Below, piece after piece: positions 12,945 through 26,100 of a DNA stretch of 64,000 nt. Source of the stretch: Theobroma cacao (lineage: Eukaryota > Streptophyta > Magnoliopsida > Malvales > Malvaceae); the NCBI RefSeq assembly GCF_000208745.1, contig NC_030857.1:4378714-4442713 (forward strand). Reading direction: 5' to 3'. The translations under genes and the position numbers were made by a program. Below the pieces are notes generated by a model. That model did not search any database. It was not told where the DNA came from and saw only the letters and a list, made by a program, of their open reading frames with translations. Every line of letters begins with the position of its first letter. Position 1 is the stretch's first letter.

Positions 12945-12966
12945 ACGATTTGACTAGTCAAATCGT
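12945..12966. promoter_or_regulatory. Perfect 22-bp palindrome with back-to-back W-box cores
   Basis: The half-site ACGATTTGACT is followed directly by its reverse complement. The centre TTGACTAGTCAA places a WRKY W-box core (TTGAC) on each strand. It lies about 170 bases after repeat copy B. Binding by any protein is inference. Confidence 0.55.
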
Positions 12967-15679
12967 AACTAAAATTTTTTTAATTGACTTAATTTAATTG
13001 GATTATGAATTAAAATATCTTTTAAGAATAACTAGAATCAATGTTAATCACTTAATTATCTAACAAGGGATTGATCATGCTTCTTTTTATCTGAATTAAA
13101 ATAATGAGTTGATAATTTGTAAAAAAGAACATTTAACTTTTCTTTATTTAAAGAGTAAAAAATGGAATTGAGGATAGTTGACTTGCTATTTTGGTATCAA
13201 CTTTGTATGCCATCCATTAGAAAAAAGGAAACTTTTTATTTGCACTAACTGATATATAAGGAATGATTCTCTCATTCAATCTTGTTGGTTGGTGCAATTG
13301 AACTCAATCCACATCTTTTTGGGCTTTTTTTTTTTTGTGCATTAATCTGTTTTGTTCTTGTTTTAATTTGATTTTGAAAAATTAGAATACTAAAAAAATT
13401 AAGTATGGACACATTTTTAGTAAATTATTAATCACTTACATTCTATTTGCAATTAAATTTTGGATAATTATTACAAATTATAAATGCAACATTTTTTTTT
13501 CTGATTTTTTTTTGACAGATTATAAATGTTATGTTTCATCATGAATAAATTTTCCAAAAACCTCAAATAAAAAAAAATCAAAATAATATATTACAAAAGT
13601 TATGAGTTTTTACATAACTTGATGGTTGCTTGAAAAGTTGATATGAATCTGTCATTTTTTATTTGATGGGGAAAAAAAGATTCAAATTTTCATTTTGGAA
13701 TAAAGATCATGTAAAAATCATTAAACTAAATACATTATATGAGTGTTTTAAGTTATCTATCTAATGGAAAAATGGGTAATAGAAAACATCAATGTTCATG
13801 AAATTATGAACCATGTATTAAATGATTTCAAATCCTTCCTTTGGCCCTGTATTTGGAAAACACTTTTCAAGCAAGACAAATTCATTCAATCAAATTATTT
13901 TGATAATAAGAAAATGTTTTCTCTCCCAAATAGCCATTAAATGAAAGCGTTAGGTGGATAACAAGGAAAAATGTAATGTTAATATGAAAAATAAAAGATA
14001 GCAAGAAGCAAGCAAAGGTTCAATGTATGCACAATCAATACATGCAGTAAACTAAGGCAATTGGCAATGGCCAACCCCACGCCTCATTAAACAAGAAGAG
14101 GTATGACACAAGATCCAAAAGCCAACTTAACCATCAAATTTAATGGCACCTTGGCATGTTGCAAAACCCTCCAATTTAATAATGTAAATTAAAAAGCATT
14201 TGTTTTCAGTAATCTCCCCGCATCCCTCTTTTGTTCTTGAACTCCGTTGATTAAACTAGTTTAAGCAAAGAAATTAATATATCAGTACTTAATTATACCC
14301 TCTTTAGTTAACATTTGTTTAAAGTACGTAAAGATGAACCTGTTTATGTCCTTGGTTCTGCCTTGTTATATCTTATGCCTTTAAGGAATCTTCTTCGTCA
14401 TCATTGTCATTTGTCACAGTCTTAGGTCATCACCTTCAGTTTTAAAAAATGACTTGGAGTGAGGCTGCTTTTGACCGCTTAGGGATGAGTTTAATTGCAC
14501 TTAAAATGATAGAATATGTTATAATTATTTTCTTCTCTGCAGTCTGGATTCCTTTGAAATGCCAGTGATGCCAAGGAAGGAGACCAGCAAACTCAAATCT
14601 CCAAGCCCAGTCAACATTCCAGCAATATATTTTTTTCCCCCTGAACCTGATGTCTTCCTTGAGTCTTTCTTTAGAGGTTTTAATGAAGATTAAATTAAAT
14701 CAGATCCAAGTTTTAGGGTGACTCGTAAACCCAATGAGTATATGTTCTGCCAGCAGCACCCTTGTTTTAAATACAACTCTGAAACTCCTTTAATTGAACA
14801 ATATTTTTTTTTCCCATTGAACTCTTGTTATTGATCCTGGTGCCAGGTCAAATTTGCTCTGTTTCCCATCCTTACAACTCCAAAGTTAAATGTAGCTAGC
14901 TAGCTCTCGATGAGAAGAGAGGAGGGGATCGAGTTTTTCATCTATGGGGTAAGGTTTCAGAGGTTGCTTTTGGAGGTTTATCCATTGTGGGCATATCAAG
15001 TACTTAAGCACAATGTTCAGTTCGTTATTGACGATGCAGCAATATAAATTTGTAGAGGAAAAAGTTACAGCACATGCAACATGACATAGAAATTCATCAT
15101 AATTCATAGACATATATCCAAACCTTGGGTATTGTGCAACTAATTATCAGTTGAAATTTGTTTAACATTGGGGGGGGGGGGTGTTTCATATCTACCGGTT
15201 TCCATGGAGACAAGAAATAAATTCAACTAATTATTGTACCAATAGGCAATAGTTATTTTCTTTTATCATTTATCTCTTCGTGAACTTCTGAAATTTGCCC
15301 CGTGAGTTTGTTTCCACTTAGTTAAAGAAAAAATATTAAATTTTTATTTCACATGAAAGAGAAAGAGATGATGTAGTATCTCTCTAAAAGATTAGGCTTG
15401 CAAATCATATATAGTCAATAAGGGGTTAACTTCACAGTGAGTGTTACTCTGACTAAAAGCCAAGCTTGCAAGTCCAGCTTGAATACGTGGATATGTTTGT
15501 TCACAGCATTGGCATAGATAGCATAATTTGTTTATATATATATATATATATATATACACAGTCAGTAAAATTTGCTTGAAGTATACCTGTCCTCATAAGC
15601 TCGTGTGTGGTTCATCTCAGAGATCTCTAATCAAAGTGAAGAAGACTTTACATTGATGAAGGATCAAAGATCTGATCGG

Positions 15680-15683
<4 letters not shown>

Positions 15684-15722
<39 letters not shown>
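15684..15722. repeat. (AT)n microsatellite
   Basis: About 39 bases of uninterrupted AT dinucleotides. A second, shorter TA tract lies at 15533-15556, about 130 bases upstream. Confidence 0.95.
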
Positions 15723-15725
<3 letters not shown>

Positions 15726-18574
15726 ATATCCAAAAATCCCTAATCATTTCAAATTGATGAAACAACACGTAAAGATGGGGTCCCCTGTTCTTTGACAGTA
15801 AATCATCCACTGTCTTATACCAGAGCCGAGCGTGATTTACATATAGTAAGGTGAAAATGGGCTCGCATAAAGGGACAGCGAAGCTGTAAAATAAGCGCAT
15901 ATTATGAGTATTATTATACGCTTACAAAGGTGAGTGTAAGGACGGTGACACATTGACATAGGGCACTCCTTGCTGGGAAGCTAGCTGTTGTCCCCTGCAA
16001 CAACCATAGTGCATTTGTGCCCTGGAGATATCCCCCAGTCTTTTTCAGGCGAATGGTGTCGACTTCCCATGCAACCCTGTATTTGGGGGGCAGGTGGACC
16101 TTAATTTCTAACTTGGGCCCCTTTTGCGCCCATGCATGTTAGTATAATTTTAAGCTACCTATTTGGCATCTGATTGGCATTGTCAAGTTATCAGAGCTTT
16201 CCATTAGACATATAGACTGTTGTGTTGTCTATCGGTGAGTATTGAATACTAGCGACATTCACAGTTACTTACATCTCCCTGGTTTTGTTATTGCCAAGAA
16301 TAATCTTCTTGAATAAGTGTGTTTGCCATCTTTTATCTTTAAAATTAATGTTAATAAAGAGCAATAAATCACATGAACACTGCCCACGAGTCTGTAAAAT
16401 AAGCAGAGGTGAGCAGTTTAGATTAAGAAATTTGCAAACTGGATCACAGTAAATGCTTGCCATTGTAAAGCGAGTGCACATGCAGGGCATTTTTGTTCAT
16501 ATTTTTGGTAATTGTGAAGCCTTAAAAAGTAATAAAGGAGTGCATCCCAGCTGGGAAAAACCCAGGGTGAAATGAAAAGTAGACACTCGGCAGCTTTCCC
16601 AAAATGATGCATGTACATTCAGCCACTACGTACAGCTGAATATGGACCCCAGTTGACTCATTCAGGAAATTAATTAGGACCCATGCAAAACCTGACCATT
16701 TAACAACTTCAGGAACAATATATAATAACAAATCCATGACCATTTAATCAGTATAAACTGAAACTGGAAAACGTTGGCAGTGATAGAATGAGCATGTCTC
16801 TCTCTCCTGCTTGACCCAACATGAATTAATGTAACACTTCCTTCCAAGCCCTCTCCCTATCTGTTTCTAGAGAGTTTCAATTTTACTTTGAGCCTCTAGC
16901 TAGACCCAATATGAGTCACAAGTTAAAGGTGTTACTTGTGTAGAAAAAAGAATGGAAACGGTTGCTCTCCCAGATGAAGACATGTTCAACATTCCTTCCA
17001 ATCAAAATTTTAGCAGTTTCTTTGACATTTTTTTTTATTTTTATATCATTTCAAGAAAGTTCTAGTTATCTTTTTGAGTACTGATGTAGTACATGTACCC
17101 ACATTGGGACTCTGGGAGGTTGGTGATAGGAGTTATATTGAACACCAGAAATTAAGTGTTCTGTCATGGAGGGAAATTACAGCAAACTTGATGGTGCCCT
17201 GAAGAAAACAGAAAGGAGAGAGGGGGAGCCCTGCATGATTGTGGTTGGTGCCTTATAAATTTCTGACAAACGAGTGTTATACCCCACGAAAACACGTCAC
17301 CCACAAATACAAAAAACACACTAACTTCCATGCCATCCCTTTCAACAAAAGTGCCTGCTGAGCTTACCTTGTATTCCACAGGAAGTCAGGAAGGCAAAGG
17401 AGTTTGGGGTTCCCAATGTTTTGACTGCTCCTGCTCCTGATCCCCCCTTTCAAACTTCCCACTCCCCAAACCTCCTCTGGGCAGTGTGCTCACATGGGTG
17501 TCCGCTTCCAGTATGAATACCCCACCACCAGCCCCCACTCCCAAATCCCCCATGCAATAAAGGCCGCAGAAAGGCAGCAAATGCCAGTCTCATAAAAACT
17601 TAATCTGCATTGGGCTTTTAGGTCCAGATCCAACATGTGGGCCTTTGATTCTTAATGGTCTTTGGGCACCATAAAAACAACTCACTTTAGCTAGGTCTCT
17701 GATCAGCTACTCCCCAGGCCAGCTATGTTATTATTCTGTTATGAGACAAGAATCCTCGACTGCACTGACAATCTGAGAATCAAGTCCGTGAAAGGATCCC
17801 TTGCCGCCCCTTTTAAAAACGAGCTCTTTCGGTATTCGGAAATGGCTGCAAGCTTAGCTCTTATCTGCTTTGTTTTGTTGGTTTTTGAAGAGCTTATTCT
17901 TAATCTTAACATTATTCTGTCTGAGGAATATATACGTCTACTTTGGATTTCTTTTGTTGTCTTTTCCTCCTTTGAGAAAACGGAGGACATTTAATCCCCC
18001 TTCGATTGAAATCTCTTGGGCCACTAGCTCCAAAATCCACTTTGTAAGAGGCCATATTTCTCTTCACAGGACACTGTGAAAGGGCCAAATGGGTCTGTTT
18101 AATTGAGGTGGCCGATGACCATCTTGGATTTGGGCTTGGGTTTGTTTAATGGACCAATCATTTCCCTCGTATCATTGCGTGGCATTTTTTTATTGGATTC
18201 CCTCCAAGTACTATTTTGTTTCTTCTCTTGATTGGCTAAGAAAGTACTTTGATCATATCTTTGAATTGCATATAAGCCTGGCCCATGAATTTAGGAACGT
18301 GCGTGCAAGAGTAAAAATATTAATATCAAGTCACAAAGTAAGGGTAATTTCCTTAATGTTCAGTTGGCTGTCGCTTCTTAATCCATCACGACACTGCTTA
18401 GTTTACCCTCAAAATCTACAAAACCTCTCCGAGAATCCAGCGAAAACCAAATCAACTCTCCTCCTAAATCACGTGTTTCACCCTAATTCTTCCCTACAGC
18501 AGCCTCGTGTCCCACTTGGCGCGTGACGCCGACAATCCCACTTTTCCATCAGATCCATCAACGGTGGTCACCAT

Positions 18575-18584
18575 GCCACGTCAT
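18575..18584 (+). promoter_or_regulatory. ACGT-core bZIP site (GCCACGTCAT) upstream of SAT32
   Basis: A hybrid G-box/C-box sequence about 140 bases upstream of the TATA box. Such sites bind plant bZIP factors in stress and ABA responses, which would suit a salt-tolerance-type gene; functional use is inference. Confidence 0.4.
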
Positions 18585-18714
18585 GGGTAGCACAAGTACT
18601 GGCTCCACCTCGCAACACGTTGGCGGAATATTCCATACCACCCAAATTGAATAATTCCGGTAACAAGAAAGAGTAATAGAACCCTCCCCTCAAACCCAAA
18701 GTTAACCTTTTTCT

Positions 18715-18721
18715 TATAAAA
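18715..18721 (+). promoter_or_regulatory. TATA box of the SAT32-like gene
   Basis: TATAAAA followed by GGG, about 290 bases upstream of the ATG. This implies a 5' leader of roughly 250 bases if no leader intron is present. Confidence 0.6.
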
Positions 18722-19005
18722 GGGTTCCCTAATTTATTTACAACCGATTTTTCCCTTGGTTCTGTAATTCCATAAAATTTTGTCCTCCAAGCAAATAATT
18801 ATTACCAAAAAGAACAATTTTAATGGCTGCATCGTCCTTCGATTCACTTTTGTTATTGTTCTGTTTGGGATCTTCTTCGGTTCAGTTTTGTTTTGTCGAT
18901 CGTTCTTTAACTTCTAACCCATCTCATCCTCAGATTCTTAGTCAACGTCGTACCTGTTTCTGACACAGAAACTAGCGGAGGAGAAGGTCATCACTCATCA
19001 CCAAC

Positions 19006-22000
19006 ATGGGAAAACGTACGAAACTATTTTTCTTCTTGATTTCTTTTTTATTCTTTGGGTAATTCCTGTCTAAAGCAATTGATTAACTTTTTGTCTCTAG
19101 GTTTTTTGGTTTCGCAATTATTTTATTATCTTTCCAGAATGCGAACAATTGCAGGGTATTAATTACTTGGTCAAAGCGCGTCTGAAGAATTTTCTATTAT
19201 TTGTTTCTATCTTTAAGCTGAAGAAAAGGACTTCTTTCAATCTGGCAGGTAAAACTCAGCGAAAGAATGCGGCGATGTTAGATAGCGACGATGATAATAG
19301 TAGTGTAAGTTCATCGTCAACCATGCGTTCTGATCGAATGTCGGTGTCTGGCACTGAAGAAGTAGAGTTTAATAAGGATAGTTTACTTGATGAAGCTGTC
19401 GATGCATTATACGAAAAGAGGTTAGAATTAGTTATTTGCTTCTTGATTTTATTTATTTTTTGGATGAAAATGTTTTGCATTTGTATGGTTTCATTGTTTG
19501 CTGTGGTGAAGGGAACAACTGTTGGGTGTGTTGAAATTCGTTGCTTTGCAAGGTTTTCTCAAATTTGCACAATTTGAGACTAATTAGGGTTTGGATATGA
19601 ATGTGGCTGAATTGGTTTTTATAACTTTTGTTGGTCAAGGGGTACTACACGAGTGAAGGCCTTGGAACTGATTATTGATGCCTTCAATAGCAACTTGCAG
19701 CACCAGTTTGTGGAGAAGAAGTAAGTTGCTTTTTTCCTAAATTCTTGTATATTTGTCGTAATTCATGTTATTGCAAGAATTGCAGATTAGGAGCAAGGTT
19801 CTATGAGATCTCATGGAGCTGTGATGGGTTGAATAGGATCCTTTAGTTGGTTTGTTAAAAAAAGGGTATCTAAAGAGTTAGGAGCGACATTTTTTTAGTG
19901 AGATTGAGCAATTAATCCTACTTCAAGTCTCATATTCTTAGATTGTTATTTTTCATTACCAATCGCATGTCCAGATGTAGCTGAAAATGTTTTTTATGAT
20001 TCACAAAGTATGGTTGAATACTTAAAACTGTGTGCTTCTGATGGTCATATTATTGTTCTGTTGTCCAGATTTGCTACATTACTGCATCAATGTCTGAATT
20101 GCATCAAAAAGGGGTCCAGCAAAGAAATATCTTTGGCATCTCATACCATTGGTTAGTCTTGAATGCTTAATGCTGATACCCTTTGCAAATACTCATGCAC
20201 ACATGCACAGAAGAAAACACAAGGCTTCAGTATTCAAGCTGATAATTTCTTTTGTAGGTTTGCTGGCTTTAACTGTCGGTTCTGGAGATAATGCACGGGA
20301 AATATTGGAAGAATCAATCACTCCTCTCTCACAGGCTTTTAAATCTGGCTCTGAATCTTCTAAGATAGCTTCGGTACATAAGAAATTGAATAAAGATTGG
20401 AATTCATTCTCCCTTCAATTTTTTTGCTGGTATTACGAGACCCAACTATTTTTTTTTCTCATGACATGGTTTCTTATTGTAGTTACTGGAGTGTTTGGCT
20501 ATCATCACTTTCATTGGGACAAATGATCCAGAGGAAACAGAAAAATCAATGCAAATTATGTGGCAATTGGTTCATCCTAAACAAGGTTCTAATGTAAGTA
20601 CGCATGCCTGATTTTCTCTAATTGAAAAGCATCTGATAATGTATTAGAGGTTTTTGTATCAGTTATTTTTGGAACTTGTTAATGAAAACATGATGATGTA
20701 TTAATGCATGTTGTTTGCTTTATTTGAGGATTAATTATTTCTGCTTGAGTTGTAGGTAATTACTGTCAAACCTTCTGCAGCTGTTATAACAGCAGTTGTG
20801 TCTGCCTGGTCGTTTCTTTTGACAACCATGGATGGATGGAGACTGAGTTCGAAACTTTGGCAAGAGTGAGTGACATTTCTGGATCATACTTTGGTCCTTT
20901 TTTTTCTCTCTGATAATCTTTTGTCTTGACAATCCCTGCATGTGTACCTCAGCTAATCCAATTGTTGGGATTTAAATCTTAGAAAAGTAGGTCAAAGAAC
21001 CTGGTGTGAGATTTGAATTATGCTCCCACAGCATAGATCTCACTGGACTACAAAAGTAGGAGCACAAACCTGGGTAACTTGAATGGGCCAAAAACTGATT
21101 GGTCTTAGCAAAATTATGCAGGTCCATTACATTTTTGTCTAGTTTACTAGATAAGGATGACCGATCCGTGCGCATTGCTGCCGGTGAAGCAGTGGCAGTA
21201 ATTTTTGAGATGGGAAGCTTAGAGAAGTTTGCAGCTGAAGCTAAAGGTTCCAGTGATGGCTCAGTTTCAGAAGGAAATAAATCTAAGGAAGGATTTTCAC
21301 ATATACAAGGACTGAAGGGAAAGATTTTGAACCAAGTCAGAGACCTCTCTGTGGAAGCTGGTGGTAAAGGTTCTGCCAAGAAAGATCTTAACAATCAAAG
21401 GAACTTGTTTAAGGATGTGTTGGAGTTTCTTGAGGTACTCTTATTATAATATTCCATTTCCATGAATTTATGATTCTTGGGACTTCTCATGTTAACCGTA
21501 ATTCTCTTGGTGATGTTAGGAGGGTTATTGTCCTGAGACATCAGTGAAGATTGGTGGGGATTCACTACAGACATCAACATGGTCCCAGTTTATTCAGGTT
21601 TCTCTTCATCTTCTAGTTCTCCAGTTTTTTATGTTAGTTACATGCCATGAATGTTTACAATAGTGTTCTCTAATTTCAATCCAACAGTTGAACTTTTTGA
21701 GGCGCTTTCTTGGAGGAGGTTTCACTAAACACATGCAGGTTGGTGTCCTTTTAGAGACATTGACATCTGTTGATGCAAATTGCTTGTCTTTTTAATTTGC
21801 AGGTTGATTAAGATAACAATTTTTGTTTCTTTATGCAGGAAAATGAGTTCCTTCAAGATGTTCTTGGGTTCACTCCAAAAAGAAGGAATCTTCTTGGCAG
21901 TGAACATATATCCAACACTGAAAAGGTTGGTTCCTACTGTATTAACATGTCCATCCCAATCACAATATTTCTGTAATTATGGTAATTTAACTGTTTATCT

Positions 22001-22422
22001 GTCAGTCCTTTTATTTTTTGATTCTAATGGTAAGATTTAAGCCTGTGATTCATTAGGCCATCCCACCTCTTTATCACTTTAGCCAGTCTGTGGGGCCTTA
22101 ACAATACATTGTGAGCTATCACATTTTTACAGAAGAATGCTCTGTTAATTCCTCAAAAGGTATGAAGTTAATATTGATTTCTTCCGATTCTTTGCTGCAG
22201 AGAATGTACAGATCACCAAATTCAGTCCTCAACAAAGCAAGAACCCAGCTATTGAACAAGCAGCGGATGCTATCTGAGGTGAGTGTCTTTCATGGAAAAT
22301 AGGGCACTTTACAACCAAATGCACCATTAGTGAATTGCCTGGTTAATTGTTTGTTCCTTTCTTGTATTCAGGGTAGAAACATCGGGCACTTTGCTGTCAA
22401 CGTAGGTGATGAAGATTTCTAA
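19006..22422 (+). CDS. SAT32: Interferon-related developmental regulator (IFRD) family protein, SAT32-like
   Basis: IFRD proteins are helical (ARM-like) regulators. The Arabidopsis homologue SAT32 (At1g27760) is linked to salt tolerance; the molecular role in plants is unclear. Coding exons: 19006-19015, 19249-19420, 19640-19720, 20069-20151, 20258-20373, 20483-20593, 20756-20865, 21122-21434, 21520-21597, 21688-21738, 21839-21925, 22201-22278, 22372-22422, giving 446 residues. The first coding exon is only 10 bases (MGK plus one base). A serine/aspartate-rich acidic segment (SDDDNSSVSSSSTMRSDR) precedes the IFRD repeats, which run from about residue 40 to 320. A basic C-terminal segment (KRRNLLGSEH, then RMYRSPNSVLNKARTQLLNKQR) and the end NVGDEDF follow. 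The ATG was chosen because MGKR joined to KTQRKNAAM matches the family N-terminus. It is convergent with the ASCC2-like gene 720 bases away. Intron 7 has a SINE-like segment. Confidence 0.93.
20970..21085 (-). mobile_element. Possible SINE fragment in SAT32 intron 7
   Basis: On the minus strand a box A-like TAGTCCAGTGAG (about 21039-21050) is followed some 30 bases later by a box B-like ATTCAAATCTC (about 21010-21019), the spacing of a tRNA-derived pol III promoter. No A-tail or target-site duplication was confirmed. Confidence 0.3.
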
Positions 22423-23142
22423 ACTTCTGTAGGGCGGGAACTAATAATTGTCTGCCTGGCTCGTATTAAATCATACATTAATTTATTGAAACCCAAAACT
22501 CTACAACTAATAACTAGGGAACTATTTTGGTTAAATTGGTGATGGATTCATATACAGATAGTTATTCTAATCGTACTCGTGTAACGTTCATTGTACTTTT
22601 CTGTGCTTATTTAAGCATCGATGAGAAGTTTCTTGAGTTGAGATGTTCCTTTAATGGAATTGAATACTGTTTTTCTCCGTGAGCCCACCACTTCCGCATG
22701 ATGTTAATGATTTACACATTAAGGATTTGTTTGTACTCTGAATTTTCCACATCAATCTCAAGCCCCATGCTTAGAAGGAACAGAAATCTGCCAAAGTTTC
22801 GATCAACAGTCCATGATCAAGCCATGATATATGATTGGTTGCTTGTTGCCAACTAGCTATAAAAAGAGATTAAAGACATCTAACGGTCGAGTATCTGAGT
22901 AAGCCTAACTAAAAACTTATAAATAATGTATGATTTCTGTTCTCAACTATAATGGCCCTCTTGTATCTAACCCCAAAAAAAAAAAAAAGAAAAGATATGA
23001 CCCTCTTAATTGCATATAATGGAACACAAAAGAAATATACATTACAATTATTTGCAGCTTCCTGTAAAATAAGATTTAAGAAAACTTTTAAAATGGAATA
23101 GGATCGTCCGTATGCAAAGGAAAGCTTCTTTATCATGCGTGC
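22423..23142. other. Convergent 3' spacer between SAT32 and the ASCC2-like gene
   Basis: Seven hundred and twenty bases holding the two 3' UTRs. An A-rich run lies at about 22974-22988. No gene is seen. Confidence 0.7.
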
Positions 23143-26100
23143 CTAAAAACCAGTCAATCCAGAGAAGTGCTTATTCATGGCCCGATCCTTCCTGTAATGA
23201 TGTCTTCCGCCACTCCTTCCCCTGCCCCTCTGATTTCCCGCATTTCCTCTCCCTTCCACTTCAGAGTTGTCAGACTGGTTATCTTGCTCCTCACGGGACT
23301 CTCTTGGTCTTGCTCCACCCCCTTTTCCCCTACCCCTAGGGTTCCTTGCATGATCTCTCCCTCCCATTTCAAAAACATCAGGCTGGTTAGTTTGCTCCCC
23401 ATGCTCCATCAACTTCTTAACTGCACCAAGAGGAAGGTTGCCACCGCGTCCAAGGCCATGTATTAATTCTACTTGAGCTTGGGTAACTAAAAAAGCTTCA
23501 TTGGCATTTGCAACTGCAACTGAACCTGCAACCTTATAACTATAATTCTTACCATCCTTGACATAGTACTGAGGATTCTTTCTGGAGCCCCACTTTGAAC
23601 TAGGCGTAGATTGACCATAACTTCCTGATTCTGTACCCCAGGACTTCCCCAAATCTGAGCTAATTTTATCACTTAACATCTCATTTTCCTCCAATCCTGA
23701 CTCTGCAACACTTAGACCTAGGTCATCAAAAGAGTCATCATACTCGTCTTCATACTCATACTGAGAAATCAGAGCAGCTTTTCTTGATGAATCCTTCTCC
23801 TCTCTGGTGTCAAGAGTAGCATAATAAGGTGAGTCATCTTCAGACTTCCTAACAAACCTCCCAACTGATGATGATGATGATGAAACTGATGGGCCCTCAA
23901 CCAGTTGTCCACTAACTACTGGTACTGCTGTAGTTGAGGATACTGCTACAGTGTCAACGAGTTTCCCTTTCCCCTTATCAGTATCAACCAGTTTTCCTTT
24001 CCCTTTATCAGTCCTGCTCAGATTTGAAGCAGACTTGGGCATTGGCATTGTCTCCAGGGAAGTGTCCAAAGCCTGCAGATCTTCATGAAGAGTTCCCTCA
24101 AGAATCCTCTGAATAACCTCTTCTGGATTTTGGTTATAAACTTCAAGGCATGCAGCTAAGAACCCTTTGCCATGATCAGGAAAGAGATCTTTTATTTGGC
24201 TGATTTTGGATTCCATAATTGCTGCATCTTCATCCATCTGTACCTTATTGCCTGTCACAGAGGCTGGGATGGGAGTTTTAGGGGGTTGCACTTTAGCAAT
24301 GCCTTGTTTTGTATACATCATAATCCCAGATAAATACTGAAATTGTTCATCATCCGTGAATATCCACCCTGCAAAAAGCAAGTTGAATACAAATTACTGC
24401 ATGGATTAAGTACGAGCACATTTAAGAAAAAAATCAGAATAGCAAAGGATCAGTGGAGAAACAACATTCATTGGCACTATTGACATCCTCTAAATGCAGA
24501 AGTTTAATTTCAGATGGTTCTGAAAAAAAAAAGGGTCTGGTTCACAAACATTGCAGCAATACATCACTCCCGACCATGTATTAAGATAACAATTGTTCAT
24601 CTTATCAAATGACAATAAATATACAATAAGCCACCTACAGTGCAAAATGTATAATTGTAATGAGAAGAAAAAACGTCATTCTTTAATGTTATGAGCATAT
24701 TTACAGACTTAAAGAAGAAATATATGTATAGTTGCTTATTCACAAAATGGACCTTAATGCTAACAGGTAACTGCTCATCAGCATGGTGGTTACCAGCCTT
24801 AGTGGAGAGGCACCTAAGCCTAGGTTCAAGTACCTTTGTCCCAACCACCATTTTCTTCCCTCAATATTCTCCATTGTAATAAATGAACAAACTAATATGA
24901 AATATGATCATAGGATTTTCACAATTTGATTATAAAGGCAGCATCTCAATCTGAAGTTAAGGGATGAATTCTAATGAGTACACTGACCATTATTCTGCAA
25001 ATTCTCAAGTTTGCTCATTATATTGCAATTCTTTTCAACATTCTGAAGGAAAGTATCCCGTTTCTCATTCTCCTGACTTTGTAGTGAAACTCCATTTATC
25101 TCCCTAAAAGTTTGAACCAAAATATCTGCTCTTATGAATGGATCTTCAACTGTGGCTGGAAACATCTTTGTTACAGTTGGGATGGGATGTCCATCCAAAA
25201 ACACTTCATCACTAAGATAGCAAATATCTAATAGTTTCCAACCAAATTTGACTATTCTCATAGATAACATCTTCAAACTTATAGCAATATCTGTTAACAT
25301 TCCATATTCTTCAGATTCAATACTCCTTCGAAAACCCTGCTGTAAAGATGGAAGCAAATTATCATGCACCCGTGAAAGAGTTGTGAGCAATTCTTCATTT
25401 CCGTAACTGCATACAGAGAGAAATTTGATATTAAATTGAGTCAGAGCATAACTTCCTGTGTAACTTGTGAGGGAAAGAAGGGACACATACAATAGAAGTT
25501 TCCCACATAACAAACCAAAGAAAAAGGTCCAAACAATAACATCGAATTGTTGTTAGATTATTTGAAGTGTCAAAGTTGAAGTTCCAATAGAAAGATCCTC
25601 AATCAGTTAGGTTATGCTCGTTGCGAATAAGTACTTGAAACCCACAACTTCAAGCAATATCCAGGGATTCTTATTGCATGGATAACAAGCATGTATTAAT
25701 TCATATAGAAAAGAACTTCCAGTAATAAAAGAGGTACCTCATTTCAACAGGGCAAGAGAAAAACAAAGCTGCAGGTCTATATGCAGTAACAAAAGCATCC
25801 ATAGATACAATGGCATCATTAATGAAGTCAATCACCTGCCCCAGGAAAAAATAAATGAATAATGTTAAAGCTTCACTTGCAGCACAGAAATTCAACTTGA
25901 GATAGGAATAAACCAATGATTCAGGAGGTCATCCTATCATATCACTGGTTCCACCTTTGACTAATCCCACCACCCCTTGACATGGTTCTGTCGTGCTCTT
26001 TATTTATTTGTTTGTTTGGTAATTAATTCGTTTTTTGAAATGAAAATTATTTACTTCAAAATACACATACTGGATATCTTTTTTTTTCAGCTGAAAATCA

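Larger units (their letters stand above)
11240..19005. other. Long gene-free spacer between the cyclin and SAT32 genes
   Basis: About 7.8 kb with no supportable gene. It contains a GC-richer block at 11600-11860, AT-rich sequence to 12450, repeat copy B (12480-12780), a 22-bp perfect palindrome (12945-12966), AT-rich sequence to about 15500, AT microsatellites (15533-15556, 15684-15722), a possible hairpin (15957-16023), a GC-richer stretch (about 17160-17600), and the SAT32 promoter and leader (from about 18500). ORFs here are short and without domains. Confidence 0.6.

Noticed and set aside
16019..16040. TGCATTTG sequence resembling the start of miR530
   Set aside because: Only the first eight bases agree; the rest differs.
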